Source: Lycium barbarum
Taxonomy: Eukaryota > Streptophyta > Magnoliopsida > Solanales > Solanaceae
Length of the DNA: 64,000 nucleotides
Assembly (NCBI RefSeq): GCF_019175385.1
Contig: NC_083345.1
Location: forward strand, 117,414,480 to 117,478,479
Direction of reading: 5' to 3'
Shown: positions 22,906-34,308 of the stretch, piece by piece
Layout: each line of letters opens with the position of its first letter
Numbering within the stretch: the stretch's first letter is position 1
Notes under the pieces: generated by a model
Seen by the model: the letters and a program-made list of their open reading frames with translations, nothing else
Database searches by the model: none
Told to the model about the DNA's origin: nothing
Translations under genes and position numbers: made by a program

Positions 22906-24032
22906 CCGCAAATTGAAAAATTCTTACTCGTTTTGTTAAATAACTTGCTTTCATAATGATTTCGATGATTAGTCATTGAATAATCATACCATAGTCATTC
23001 CTTTATCATTACTAATTTAATTACCCCAAACAATTTAATAACATGGATCCATTCATTTAAGGAATAATTACACTTTATGTTAATTAGGGTAACAATGCTA
23101 TTAAAATTGACCACCTTTTTAAATCTTACAAAAAATGATCCACTCCCTGCTCCTCCTCCTCTCTCTCTCCCTCTCCCTCTTTCCTCCTCCTCCTCTCTCT
23201 ACCTTCGGTCTCTCTCTCGCCTTGAACTTCAATTCAGGAAAAAATGCACTGAATTAGGGTTATGCGATTGGGGATTTGAGACTAAAAAGTGGGAAAATAT
23301 ATTTTCTGGACATCTAGAATTGCGTAGAATCAAATGTACGGTTGCGATTGATCCACAAAGATACTTGTAATCGAGGGTAATTGCTATGAACACGTGAATC
23401 AAATTTCGCGGTTTTGTTGAGATGCAATCAACTGCAATGCGGAAAACAGAGGATTTTCGTATAATAGTGTATATGAGTGTATGTGTATTTGTCTTGTAGA
23501 TTATTATACATTTTTATACACATACATAATGTATTTGTCTTGTATAAAAGTGCAATTCTTATTCAAAACCAGTCCAGATTTATGTTTATACCCACTTATA
23601 CAATATGGTATAACTGTGTATAAATGTGTATAAGTGCGTATTTTCGTGTATATAATATTGTATAATTATATCTTTTAGTGTATATATCTACACATTATAC
23701 ACCTTCATTCACATAAAGTACATGTCATTTGTATATAAGTGTATTGTATTGTATAAAAGTGTTTTTGGGCTATATTTTGCAATGTAAGTTTTGGGCTATA
23801 TTTTTGCAATGTAAGTAAGCACATTGTACATTTCTGAAATTTTCCCTTCAATTAATCCTAATACTTATCTTATGAAGTTGTAATTTATTTCAAGTTATAC
23901 CAATATTAAATATAAGTGTTCCCATGACTTTGTTATACTAGTGTGGGTCTCGCTTGATTCGGGTATGATTAAGTTACATCCTTAAACTCAAAGTTAGTCC
24001 CAATTAATTATAAAAATTCACAGAGCTACACG
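22906..24032 (-). mobile_element. Inverted LTR start, interrupted by a MULE-like element
   Basis: Reverse-complemented, this begins CGTGTAGCTCTGTGAATTTT and follows the LTR start at 19763 position by position for about 345 bp once the insertion at 23061-23846 is removed. The right boundary abuts GTTGC (24033-24037), the presumed target duplication shared with 5256-5260. With 19763-20113 it forms an inverted pair around two hAT elements and about 100 bp of spacer. Confidence 0.6.
23061..23846. mobile_element. MULE-like element (786 bp) with CT-rich interior
   Basis: Ends are GGAATAATTACACTTTATG and, reverse-complemented, GGGAAAATTTCAGAAATG. Flanks TTCATTTAA (23052-23060) and TTCAATTAA (23847-23855) form a 9-bp duplication with one change, as for Mutator-like elements. 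The uninterrupted inverted partner near 19935 gives the empty site. The interior holds a CT-rich tract (23145-23225) running into a 97-codon ORF (23077-23370) with no recognised domain; it looks like a 5' leader and first codons of a captured gene, but this is speculative. Confidence 0.65.
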
Positions 24033-24265
24033 GTTGCTATGATGGAGGGCCCTAACAGTGAAGGGGTATTTATGTACCAGTTTTAAAACGTCAGGGGTGA
24101 TGGTGGATTGATAGTATAACGGAGGATATAAATCTTTTTCGTATAATATAAGGATATTATTTACCTTTTCTGTTAATCAAAATAGTTGGAGTAATATTTA
24201 TCAAAATCACCAGTACTTTCTTATCTTTTGGTTTAACAACCAGCCCACATAGCTTAAACCAACGC
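24033..24265 (+). repeat. Old dispersed repeat, copy A, second part
   Basis: Continues the match to copy C (57695-58110) and to the reverse complement of copy B: shared GATAGTATAACGGAGG, ACTTTCTTAT and CCAGCCCACATAGCTT. A MITE interrupts at about 24266; about 60 bp of the repeat resume at 24745 (CACGAAGAAG..AAAACG) before another insertion at 24819. Confidence 0.7.
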
Positions 24266-24738
24266 TTTTTGGGCAATTCGCACGACTGTCCTTATTCGGG
24301 GGTGGTCTTTAATTTTTGCCCCTCAAATTGTTTGTCTTTAATTTTTGCCCTTCTTCCAAAATACCCCCAGATCCTTGGTTCGAACTTCGGCTCAGTTAAA
24401 AAAAAAATTGCAAAGCAGAGTTTCGTAGCAAAATTAGGCCTATTAGGGCAAAAGTTAGGCCTTAAGATCTGACTTTTGTAGAATTCCAGCAGAGTAAAAA
24501 AAAAAAAAATCTGCCTCGCAAATTTTCTCAACGCAAACTTTTACCTTAAGACATAGTGTGCCTTATAAGGTAGACTTTTCACGAAGCCTTGCCTTGCGAA
24601 ATTATTATTTATTTTTATTTTTTTACTGAGCGGGAATTCGAACCCAAAATTTTAGAGTATTTTCGGCTACTTTTTTAAGTGAAGGGCAAAAATTAAAGAC
24701 CAGCAGCGTCTTTCAAGGATAATCCATGCAAAAAAATG
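24266..24738. mobile_element. MITE with GGGCAATT ends, copy 1
   Basis: Inverted motifs TGGTCTTTAATTTTTGCCC (near 24302) and GGGCAAAAATTAAAGACC (near 24685) lie close to the ends. The site is empty in copies B and C. A second, half-length copy lies at 31884-32061. The exact ends and duplication are ambiguous because of a poly-T flank. Confidence 0.6.
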
Positions 24739-24818
24739 TCATTTTTCACGTTGAAGTATTAACGACGGAACAAAGTTGTCCACGAAGAAGAAAAACGTTT
24801 TATTGTCCTTTTAACTTT

Positions 24819-25926
24819 GGGGAACTTACGCAATTACTAGCAAATAAGTATTAAATTATGTAATGTACACCTATTTTCTAATTTACAGAATCTACCACAT
24901 ATATCCTATAAATGTGTAAAGGAGAAAATCTTTAGATATGGTAATTTTACTATAAATAAGGTAATTAAATTTGATAAGTTATATTTATTTTCCTAAATTT
25001 AAGTAATTTGTCCCTACAATTACCTATCAATAAGGAAACATTATCATCAAACCCTAGAAAAACTCCATTAACAGTAGAATTTGCTCATACACTCTATCTT
25101 CTATAAGGTATATTGTAATACTGTGTACTACATATATATTATACAGAAGGTATTATTATGTTATATATTGTATATAATATACAAACTTAAATATATTAAT
25201 TCCTACTATTATACCCACAAATATTTTATTATCATCTTTTCAATTACACTTACCAATTTAATATTCCATATATATGGTATTATTATATTATATACTATAT
25301 ATAATATAAAACTTAAATATACTGATTCTCATCTTTTCAATTACACTTACCAATTGAATATACCATATATATGATATTATTATATTATATACTATATATA
25401 ATATAAAACTTAAATATACTGATTCTTACTATTATACCTACAAATATTTTATTACCATATTTTCAATTACACTTACCAATTTGAATATACCATATACATT
25501 TTTAGTATTTGCCCTTAGAAACAAAAATATTGTGAAAAAGTGGTAACATATGCTTAGAAATAAATAAAGAAATCTGAAAAGATTAAGTGAAAAACTACGA
25601 ATAGTGCAGATTAGAAGACTTTGAATATGTATATAAAAGCAAAGCTTGAAAATTTGTATTTCTAGGAGCTTGAGAGAATGAATATGAAAGGGAGAGGACA
25701 TGAAATTGAAAATTAGAGCACCTTTTGATTGATAAGGTAAGTTTTTAGGTGAGAGAATTACATTTTATTGTGTATTTAATTAGGAGAGATATTTTAGGGA
25801 TATGAAAGATTGTATATAATATGATGAAAAGATAAAAGATTATAATAAATTGTATTAATGTAATTTTTTAAAGTAATTGTAACTTTTGAAAATTCTTTTT
25901 TTAAATCTTGTATTTGTGTGACTTTC
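24819..25926. mobile_element. Putative MULE-like AT-rich element (1108 bp)
   Basis: Flanked by the identical 12-mer CCTTTTAACTTT (24807-24818 and 25927-25938). The ends GGGGAACTTACGCAATTAC and, reversed, GAAAGTCACACAAATACA are loosely inverted. The old repeat is found on both sides, so something was inserted here. The interior includes the tandem array at 25150-25498 and no coding region. Confidence 0.45.
25150..25498. repeat. AT-rich tandem repeat, three units of 97-126 bp
   Basis: Each unit runs from TATTAT..TATATA..ATATA through ACTTAAATATA and TTTTCAATTACACTTACCAA to CCATATA. The middle unit lacks about 29 bp present in the outer two. It encodes only a low-complexity ORF. Confidence 0.8.
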
Positions 25927-26039
25927 CCTTTTAACTTTTGCACTGCCAATCCTTAGATACCACATTTGGAGTTCCTCGATCAATTTATGCGGATAGTATT
26001 TGATTGAGCACGAAATTGAAGTAAAAACTAAATAATTTT

Positions 26040-26244
26040 GAAGTTATTAATTTAAAACAATTTATAGATATTTGTGTGGGCTATAAATATTTTTATGAAT
26101 AATAAAAGAAATTAAAAGTTAAATTCATCTCTAAATAAGAGGGTACTAACTTTTCTCTTTAGACTGATTAACAAGAAAATAGTACGGCCTAAACACAAGT
26201 TGAACCGTACCAAATTTTGCTACAATTAGTAGAACCGAGTCTTA
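26040..26244 (+). repeat. Old dispersed repeat, copy A, third part
   Basis: Matches 58740-58990 of copy C, including CCAAATTTTGCTACAATTA and TAGAACCGAGTCTT. The repeat carries on for about 20 bp after the Tourist-like element, from 27079. Confidence 0.65.
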
Positions 26245-27078
26245 GGTGTGTGTTCGGTACAGAGGACAACATTTTACAGAAAATATTTTTTAATTTTCTC
26301 ATGTTCGTTTGGTAAAAAAAATTGAAAAATATTTTCTTTAGGAAAACAAGTTTCTTAAAATGAGAAAAATGACTTCCCTAATGAAAGTAGGGAAAACAAG
26401 TTCCATAAGTCACATTCCACCAATCACCCCACCGCTACCCAACCCCACCACCCCAACCCCCTGACCACCCAACAAGTCCCACAAGTGACATTCGTATTCA
26501 TATATTTTATTTTACTTTTATAAAAAATTTCTAAAAAATGAAAAGTTTGCGTGGTTAAATTTGATGTGGGGGTGGGTGCTGGTGAGGGGTAGTGGGTGGG
26601 GGTTAGTCGGTGGTGGTTGCGTGGGGGTGGGTTGTGGTTGGTGGGGGTGGGGTGGGTAAGAAATTTTTTACCATTTTTTATAAAAAATTTATAAAAGTAA
26701 AATAAAATATATGAAATAGAAAACATGAGGAGGGGAGAGGGAATTGGATGGAGCGGCGGTGTGGGGTTGGGGTGGGTGACAGTGTAGGGTAGGGTGGGTG
26801 AAGATGAAGTGCGGCCGAGGGTGGTGGTTGGGTGGGTGTGGGGGTGGGATGGGTAGTGGAGGGTGGGTTCTTGTGGTGGGCGTGGGGAGGTGGGGTTGGT
26901 AGAGCTTAGGTGGGTATTTTCGAAAAATATTTTTTAAACCAACCGAATATGAGAAAATGAGTAAGAAATTCACTTATTTTCTGTCACCCAACCGAACATG
27001 AGAAAATAAGTAGAAATTAACTTATTTTTCAAAAGTACATTTTCTAGGAAAACATTTTCCTCCGTACTGAGCACACCC
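26245..27078. mobile_element. Tourist-like (PIF/Harbinger) element (834 bp)
   Basis: Ends GGTGTGTGTTCGGTAC and, reversed, GGGTGTGCTCAGTACGG, with TTA duplications at 26242-26244 and 27079-27081. Copy C has the empty site (GAGTCTTGATCAACC near 58977). The interior carries inverted C-rich/G-rich blocks (26415-26480 and 26565-26660, then 26740-26900) and an inverted AT block. The proline- and histidine-rich ORFs here are translations of the G/C-rich repeats. Confidence 0.85.
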
Positions 27079-27226
27079 TTAATCAACCTTAAGCTGCTAT
27101 CTAGTTTTCGTTAACATCACGAATTACACCCCCTGTGCCTCGCCTTTTAGTATTGTGATTGAAGGATCAATCAATATTCATTTTAAGACCATTATTAGGT
27201 GGCTCCCATTTTAGAACTCCGTATTA

Positions 27227-27348
27227 ATATTTTTTTTAGCCCACTCTCGGGAGATCTTCATTTTTCCTCCTTTGGTGACTTGAACCCATAATCTTCGGGT
27301 TAGAGGTGGAGGGTGCTTACTATCCGAGCAACCCCCTCTTGTCGAGAT
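27227..27348 (-). mobile_element. tRNA-derived SINE (122 bp)
   Basis: The minus strand reads GAGGGGGTTGCTCGGATAG (A-box region) and GGGTTCAAGTCACC (B box), with an A-rich tail. The duplication AACTCCGTATTA / AACTCCTTATTA lies at 27215-27226 and 27349-27360. It is related to the SINE at 54938-55068. Confidence 0.8.
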
Positions 27349-27396
27349 AACTCCTTATTATTCTGTAGATGAGACTCATTGTTTGGATGGTTGTTA

Positions 27397-28291
27397 AGAG
27401 GAGTGTATAAAGAAAACGGACAAACTGCACCAAATTGATAATTTGAGTCAAACCGATAAAAAAATTCGACTAGTGGTTTGGTTTGACTTGATTTGGTATT
27501 GAAATAAAAAAACCGGATCATAATTGATTTGGTTTGATTTTAGCTAAAAAAAGTCAAACGGAACCAAACCAACCCGACATTACATGTATTCAATTTTTAA
27601 AAACATTTTATACATAAGAATATTTATTTGTAGTGTAATTTATAAGAATTTCTTAAATGTTTTCATAATTTTTGTCTTTTAACATATTATTTCAAGCTTG
27701 AACTTAAAATTTTGAATGCCAATAAGTTTTATAGTCCATAGATGTTAGTAATTCAAATAAAGTCCAAACCAAAATCAACTCAATTCCAACAAAAGAAATT
27801 CAATTCTAACACTAGGAATGACAATAATGTTGGATGTCATTTCTTTAGTTTTACATAATTGGTTTAGAGAGTGAAAATACATAACTTAATTTTATTTTTT
27901 GTTTTGTGATCATGTAACTAATACTTATTAGCCGTACTTATTTTACCATGACTTAGTATTTTTAGATTATGATTATTTTCTTTATGGCTTATCAATTAGA
28001 AATATTTATTTTAACTGATTTTATTCTATTTTTTGTTGAATATTTTAATACAATGTTATCACCCATCTCACATTTTGTGTTAAGAAACACCTTAATTATC
28101 TAGTTGTCTTTTACCAGGACCTGAGAAATATTTGAAGCAAAAGTTTATTTTTTATATGAAGACCTTTCCAGAAAAAATCCGAAAAACCTGAGAAAACCAA
28201 AAAATCATAAAAGGAGGTTGAAAAACCTGACTTTTATTGGTTTGGTTTGATTTTTAAAAAACCCAAACCAATCCGGTCCACGTACGCCCCT
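27397..28291. mobile_element. Non-autonomous hAT element (895 bp)
   Basis: Ends AGAGGAGTGTATAAAG and, reversed, AGGGGCGTACGTGGACC. The 8-bp flanks GGTTGTTA (27389-27396) and AGTTGTTA (28292-28299) differ by one base. The subterminal regions are rich in AACCAAACC / GGTTTGGTTTG motifs. There is no transposase. Confidence 0.7.
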
Positions 28292-28299
28292 AGTTGTTA

Positions 28300-28530
28300 C
28301 ACATGGTTCTTTATTTTTTGGATGGTTGTTACATATTGTTTCATAATGTATCGCACTATTGTATTGTATTATATTGTACTGTATTCTTTTAATGAACACA
28401 ATATTTGGATAGATTTTATTTCTTTTCGTCTTTACATAATGTGACACATCACCGATTTGAAGAATAAATCTACGAAAAACGTTGGGTAGGGGTAGAGTTA
28501 ATGATCAAATTTGAAAAAAAAAAAACATAT
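28300..28530. repeat. Short AT-rich repeat interrupted by the hAT element
   Basis: Contains a TTGTATTGTATTATATTGTA run flanked by TTTGGATGGTTGTTA-like and ATATTTGGATAGATT blocks; the left flank of the hAT (27371-27396) appears to be its beginning. It has no coding content. Confidence 0.4.
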
Positions 28531-29916
28531 ATATGCATATTTATCACGGAATTGATAGTTATCCTAAAGATGTAACTTCACCAGCGAAAACAACATTAAA
28601 GAGACAATTTAAGGTTGATCAAGATTCGGTTCCATTAATTGTAGCAAAATTTGGTTCGGTTCAACTTGAGTTTAGCCTATATTTTTTTTTTGTCCCAATC
28701 TATGTGTCGTATTTTTCTTTTTAATTAATCTAAGAGAAAAGTTATATATCCTTATTTAAAAATTAGTTTAAGTTTAAACTTCTAATTTTATATTTAATAA
28801 AATGATTTATAACTCACACAAATGTTTATGATTTATTTAAAATTATAAATTTTAAAGCAATTCATTTCTTTTTTAAAGTTGGTGATTAGTAAAATACCGC
28901 CACATAATCGAATTGAAGGAGGGAGTACATACCTATGGCTCTGAACACCACATTTTTTATTTTCATTATCGTGGCTCCAAATATCCAAGAATTGTCGGTA
29001 CAAGTATGTACTGCCACATAATTAAGGAAACGTCTTTTTCTTCCAATGTTTTCGACGGATTCTAACATAAGACGTTTTTCTTTCTTTCTTTCTTCGTGAA
29101 CAACATTAAATGAAAATCATTGATTTTTACAGTTTAATTTGTTCTGTTCTTGACCCTTGAACGTCAAATGTTTGTTAAAGCTAAGTGGGCTGGTTAAACC
29201 AAAAGATAAGAAAGTACAAGTGATTCTTTTATAAATATTACTCCAGTTTTAATAAAGTTAAAAAATATCTCTATATCATGCGACAATGATAATTTATACC
29301 CTCCGTTATAATATTTGTCCATTACTATCCCGATGTTATCAGAGGCAGAGCTCGAAATTTAAATTTTTATGAGTTCTGAATTCTAATTTTTTTTAAGTTG
29401 CTGGATTCTAAATTTATAATCTATGCATATTCAATGCACCTTTAAAGTTAAATACATGGTGTGAATCAATGTTATTAGGTTTGACTGAATCCCGCAATCG
29501 ACACTCTAGCCTCACCCCTAGACGTTATAGAATTGATGCAAACATACTTCTCTGCCATTAAGGCCTCCACCATGGCACAACACCATCCGATGTGGCCAGA
29601 CTATTGGTCAAGGTGAATGTATGCCATTTGACATGTCATCTCACCCAACCACAATATAATTTACTACCACCACATTGAATCTCACCATCACAACTTCTAT
29701 TAGCGACCTCCCTTTTCTCCATAATTGCACGACCATCACCATAATCAACTGGCTTGAAACTTTAACAAATTAAATAATTGGGATTTCGAATACATAACAT
29801 GGTAAAGTCCAATGAGCATCATAATGATGCACAAGACCAAGTACTGATCACTGATGAAAAATTGGCGGGTTGTGTCCATTACTAAACAATGAAATTAACG
29901 ACGGATAAATTCAAAA

Positions 29917-30881
29917 TGTTTAGATCACCGTTGGATCTAGGCGTGGGCGTTGGGTTCGTCGATTCGGTTTTATCAAATTTCGGTTCGGCTATTTCGGTTT
30001 CGGTTTTTTGAAGGTGGATACCGAACACCGAACCAAACTAGTTCAGTTCGGTTCTTTCGGTTTTTTGAAGTTTGGTTCGGTTCAGTTTCGATTTTCAATT
30101 CGGTTATTTTGATATGATATTAGAAGCGATTCCATTTACACTAATTCATATTCTTAAAAACAATAAAACATAAAACTGATAAATTGATATATTGAAATCA
30201 AAATCAAACAAACAGAATACACAAGAACAGAAAACCATAACCATGATATAGGATTACTAGGTGTTATATACATACCGTAAGAATAATTAAGAAAACGCAT
30301 AAAGGGCATACATTAATCCTAAAGACACATCCTAGTCACTTTCCTTTGTTAAGGATATTTAATTTTCTCAACTGAAGTGAAAAATTAGGGATACAAAAGC
30401 AAAAGAGGGCTTGTTACAATTGTTTTTTTTTTTAGCTTAAACTTAATGGGCCTGGACTATTTTAATTTTTTTTGGGTAATGTATTAAATTTCGGTGGACG
30501 TTCGGTTCTTCAGTTCGGTTTTATCAAACTTCAGTTCTGCTATTTTGATTTCGATTTTTTGAAAGTGGACACCAAACACCGAACCCAACTAGTTCGGTTC
30601 GGTTCGGTTGGGTTAGGTCCGGTTTTTCGGTTTTCGATATTATGCCCAGCCCTAGTTGGATCTTGAGAGAGAGAGAGCACTTTCATATATCATTGAAGTG
30701 TAATCTCATTCGCTCGAATAAGGCTAATGAGGCATACATACATCACTATATAGAACAATTAGCTAAGACTAATCAACTAACTAATTGTAGCCTAACTGCT
30801 AATAAATAATGACTGGAACTAAGCTGAAAAGATAGAAATACCCTTGCAGGGTTGAACTACACTTAACCATTTTCTTTAACA
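29917..30881 (-). mobile_element. Ty1-copia solo LTR (240 bp plus nested hAT)
   Basis: On the minus strand it reads TGTTAAAGAAAATGG...CTAAACA with near-matching 5-bp flanks (ATTTG/TTTTG). Copy C has the same LTR at about 57122-57362, so it was inserted before the B/C duplication. It is read as a copia LTR by its size, ends and the TATATA box before a CACTTCAATGATATATG stretch. Confidence 0.6.
29938..30654. mobile_element. Non-autonomous hAT element (717 bp)
   Basis: Ends TAGGCGTGGGCGTTGGG and, reversed, TAGGGCTGGGCATAATATCG, with a perfect 8-bp duplication GTTGGATC (29930-29937 and 30655-30662). The interior is dominated by TTCGGTT/AACCGAA repeats at both ends. It is absent from copy C. Confidence 0.9.
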
Positions 30882-31378
30882 CAAATTTTAGCAAAATCCA
30901 TCGCTAATCCCATTCAACGATGGATTATAAAAAATTTGATTAGCTATGAGCAGTTTAGCGACCTATTAGCAATGAAATTCATAACTAATTCCAGTTTTGA
31001 GTGGGTTGAAAGTGGGTTCAGCAAAACGGGTTGGATTTCACCTGCCCATATTTCATGCGGGTCAAAAAATAGGTTTATTGTTAAATGAGCGTGCAGGAAA
31101 TGGTTTTAACCCATAATATAGAAGTGAAATTATTTCAAGTAAAATATTTTGTAAAATTTCCGTTTGCTCAAATGTTTAGAGACACAATGTTTTAATTGGA
31201 CAGATATATACTCTTTATCACTAAATTTATTCAAATTTGACTATTATATTTATTTCGTGAAGAAGTTCTCTTATGATAAGCAAAAGGATATTTATTGATT
31301 TCAAAACTTTTGTCCTCTGTACTATCCAAATATATGTGTAATTTATGTAAATGTAAATGGAATTCATCTGATTTATAG

Positions 31379-34308
31379 CTAAACTAGCTCCTCGGCACGT
31401 GCACGCCAAGTCATGTAATTTTGAATTTCATAAATAATACTAATATTGTAAGAATATAATTTTGAAATTAAATAAAAGGATAAAGTACAAATTCTATGAA
31501 CAATCAATGTGGATTGTTGCGTAGTGACTTTTTTGTTGAGGTCAAAATGATTGGATATCATTTAAATCTACAAGGATGAACAACCAATAATAATTAATTC
31601 AATACATGTTACACTTTTTAATATATTTTTATTTTAAGTTATAAATATGTAATGAAGCGTATATCACATAATACTTCCTTATAGATTATATTCCTTTAAT
31701 CCATTATTGCTGTTGTGTCCTAATCAAGACTCTTGCTGTCAACATTTAAATCCCTCTTAGAAGTGTAACATAGCTGATCATGTGAGAAAATACATGTGAT
31801 AACTACAATCCAACATGAGGAATTGTTTAACCCTTTATTGTGTAGTCATCATTGCAAAGCGTACATGTATAGAACAGACTTTTAGTTAGTCTTAAGGCAG
31901 AGTTTATCGTATAAGGCAGACTTTTTACGAAGCCTTGCCTTGTGAATTTATTTTTATTTTTATCACTAAGCCAACATTCGAATCTAAAACCTTAGAGTAT
32001 TTTAGGCGAAGGGTAAAAATTAAAGACCACCCTCAAAGGAGGGCAATCGTGCAAATTGCCCAGTAACTATTGTCCCTTCACCTGCTCTGTCTTCTAATAA
32101 GTGATGTAGTTACTAACATGCAAATATCTTATTAAAATTAGTGATAAATATCAGGTTATTTTCGTTATATGTTAATTATCCCAAGAAGCAAGAATAGAAA
32201 AACTTTTCCAAGAAACATATATTCTTATTACTACTTTTTATTTACGAAACTACATTCATTAATTCAAAAGAGAAATAACCCATCAAACATGTGTTTCTTT
32301 TTTAAGACCTTTATATCTATCGTTTTCCTAATTTTTATTGTCGCAACTCGCAAGTCTTACCAATTCACGAGCGAAATAAGTACTTTTATTCAATAGAAAA
32401 AAAAATTAATGAGATAACTGAAGCAAGTACTTATAAATTCAGAAACACGACTCTTAAACTACTAAGGCTTAACAATAGATATTAATAAAAGAATGAACTT
32501 GATTCTGATATACACTTATTTTAAAAATTGGGTAAATTGGCTGAACTCTTACCGCAGGTGAAGCGATCAAGACAACACCAACGATCCAAGATTCTACCTA
32601 ATTTGGATCAAGCATTGCCTACAAGTATCAATAAAGGACACAATCAATAACCGTCTTTATTTTCAATTTTAAAAGACAACTGAGCATAAAATCATTAGTC
32701 TCATTTGCCTTAATGCCCATTTGCACCAGTTGAATGTTCATATCAAAGGCGTAGAAGTTTTTAAGGATTTAAAGCTACAACCTTTGTATTTTAATAAGCA
32801 TATGACAAGCTTTTTAATTAGAATATACATTTAAATAACTCTAATTAGTAAAAAGAAGAAGTGTACGTAATTCAAATTGCTTGTTAGAAGAATACAAAAT
32901 AAATTAATATTTGATACAATATTAAATCTATAGGAAAAAGAATGTCAATTTTCAAATAAAAGTTTGTTACAAACAGTCACCAACTTTGAATGTTCGACCT
33001 TAAACAAAATAACAGACTCGGCAAACAAACAATTAACTTAAAAGAAATAATGCTAACATCTTACTACGGAAAGGTCCATTGCTCATGTACTCACACTAAA
33101 GAATAAATATTCTATCTAATTATTTTGTATTTCGATTTTATTATCTCTATCGATCAATGATCAATTGTTGTTTATTTTGTTTTTAAACTGTACATGTACT
33201 AAGTTTGTCTCTTCCTTTTATATTTGTGTTTCTTCATTAAAGTGTGCTGCCTTCATGTGTCTATCTCTCAACAAAAACTATATATTGATACTAGAAAACC
33301 AAACATTCAATTGAAAAACAATTCTCAAGCTATCTACAAAAGAAGAAACGGAGCATCCGTTGTCGTTAGTAGTATCTAGTAGCATACAATGCAAATACAC
33401 ACAAAATAAACACCAAATAATCTTTCACGTATAGAAAAATTAAACGTTCAACTTAAAATATTTTAACCAGTCTTAAAAAGATAGAAGCAACGTTTATCCA
33501 AATATATGTTAGAAAAATAATATTTTCTATTTAATATCTTAAAAATAAAAAAATATTTCTAACGTCTATTTTATACATTGGCAACAAATACTTTGTATAG
33601 TTACTAGGTGGTTGTAAGGAATTAAATATCCAACACTTGAATTGCTATTGATTAGTCATTATTACTAATTCAATTTTGTAACCAATACTTTTATTATCCG
33701 TTAACCCCATAACGCTAACATTCCACCCATTTAATACAATAGATTATAATTGTCTGGAGACTTATTACGATCATTAAAGAGAGGTTATTGGCAATTGAGA
33801 GCATGAGCTGAAGATTTTCTTACTATATAATCTCCTCCTTTTCTTTTGGCAGTGTATGAGAAAAAATTAGTTCTTCCTCCCATATTTGTTTGTGCTGGGT
33901 TTTATATTAAAATAAATCTTTGTTAGATTCTGACTCCTAATTTTGTACTAGAAGAGCTTTTTGAATTCTGGGGGATACACCCACACCGGGTGAAATATCA
34001 TAAGGACAGTGTCTTAATTGACATGCCTCAAGCTTTCAAGAATTTCCTGCAAGGTTCGTGACCAAGTATTTTTCCGACAAGGTTCGTGATCAAGTTTGAA
34101 GAATTTCATACAGTGTTCGTGATCAAGTATTTTTCGTAAGATTTCCAACAATATACACATATCTTGTGCCAAAAAATATCGTTTCAAGTATAGTCACAGC
34201 ATACATGTAAGATTCAAATAAAATTAAATTCTGAAACCTTTTTGTAAAAAGGAAAGAATAAACAGTTGGAAAACTTAAACCTACTGCATCAAACAACAAT
34301 AAATATGT
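31379..34308. other. AT-rich intergenic stretch, little recognised
   Basis: Nearly 3 kb without a supported gene. It contains a half copy of a MITE (31884-32061). Near 33950-34150 lies a stretch (GGGGGATACACCCACACCGG, then three GTTCGTGA(C/T)CAAGT repeats) that resembles the end of a copia-type LTR, but no boundary could be fixed. The remaining sequence is AT-rich, with short ORFs lacking domains. Confidence 0.5.
31884..32061. mobile_element. MITE with GGGCAATT ends, half copy 2
   Basis: Matches the right half of the element at 24266-24738: CGAAGCCTTGCCTTG, TTAGAGTATTTT, AAAATTAAAGACCACC. It ends GCAAATTGCCC at 32061. The left half is missing. Confidence 0.65.

Larger units (their letters stand above)
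28545..31378 (-). repeat. Old dispersed repeat, copy B (inverted relative to A and C)
   Basis: The reverse complement matches 56622-59052 from GAATTCCATTTACATTTACA to the GATAGTTATCC / AGGATAACTATC end. Copy B carries a 717-bp hAT absent from copy C, while copy C carries a 305-bp Tourist MITE absent from B. Both contain the same 240-bp copia solo LTR. The similarity is high enough to align by eye but with many point changes, so the duplication is old. I could not assign the repeat to a known family. Confidence 0.75.

Noticed and set aside
25081..25374. 97-residue ORF in AT-rich DNA
   Set aside because: Translation of a three-unit AT-rich tandem repeat, composed mostly of Ile, Tyr and Leu.
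26424..26973. Pro/His-rich ORFs on minus
   Set aside because: Translations of the G/C-rich repeats in the Tourist-like element at 26245-27078.
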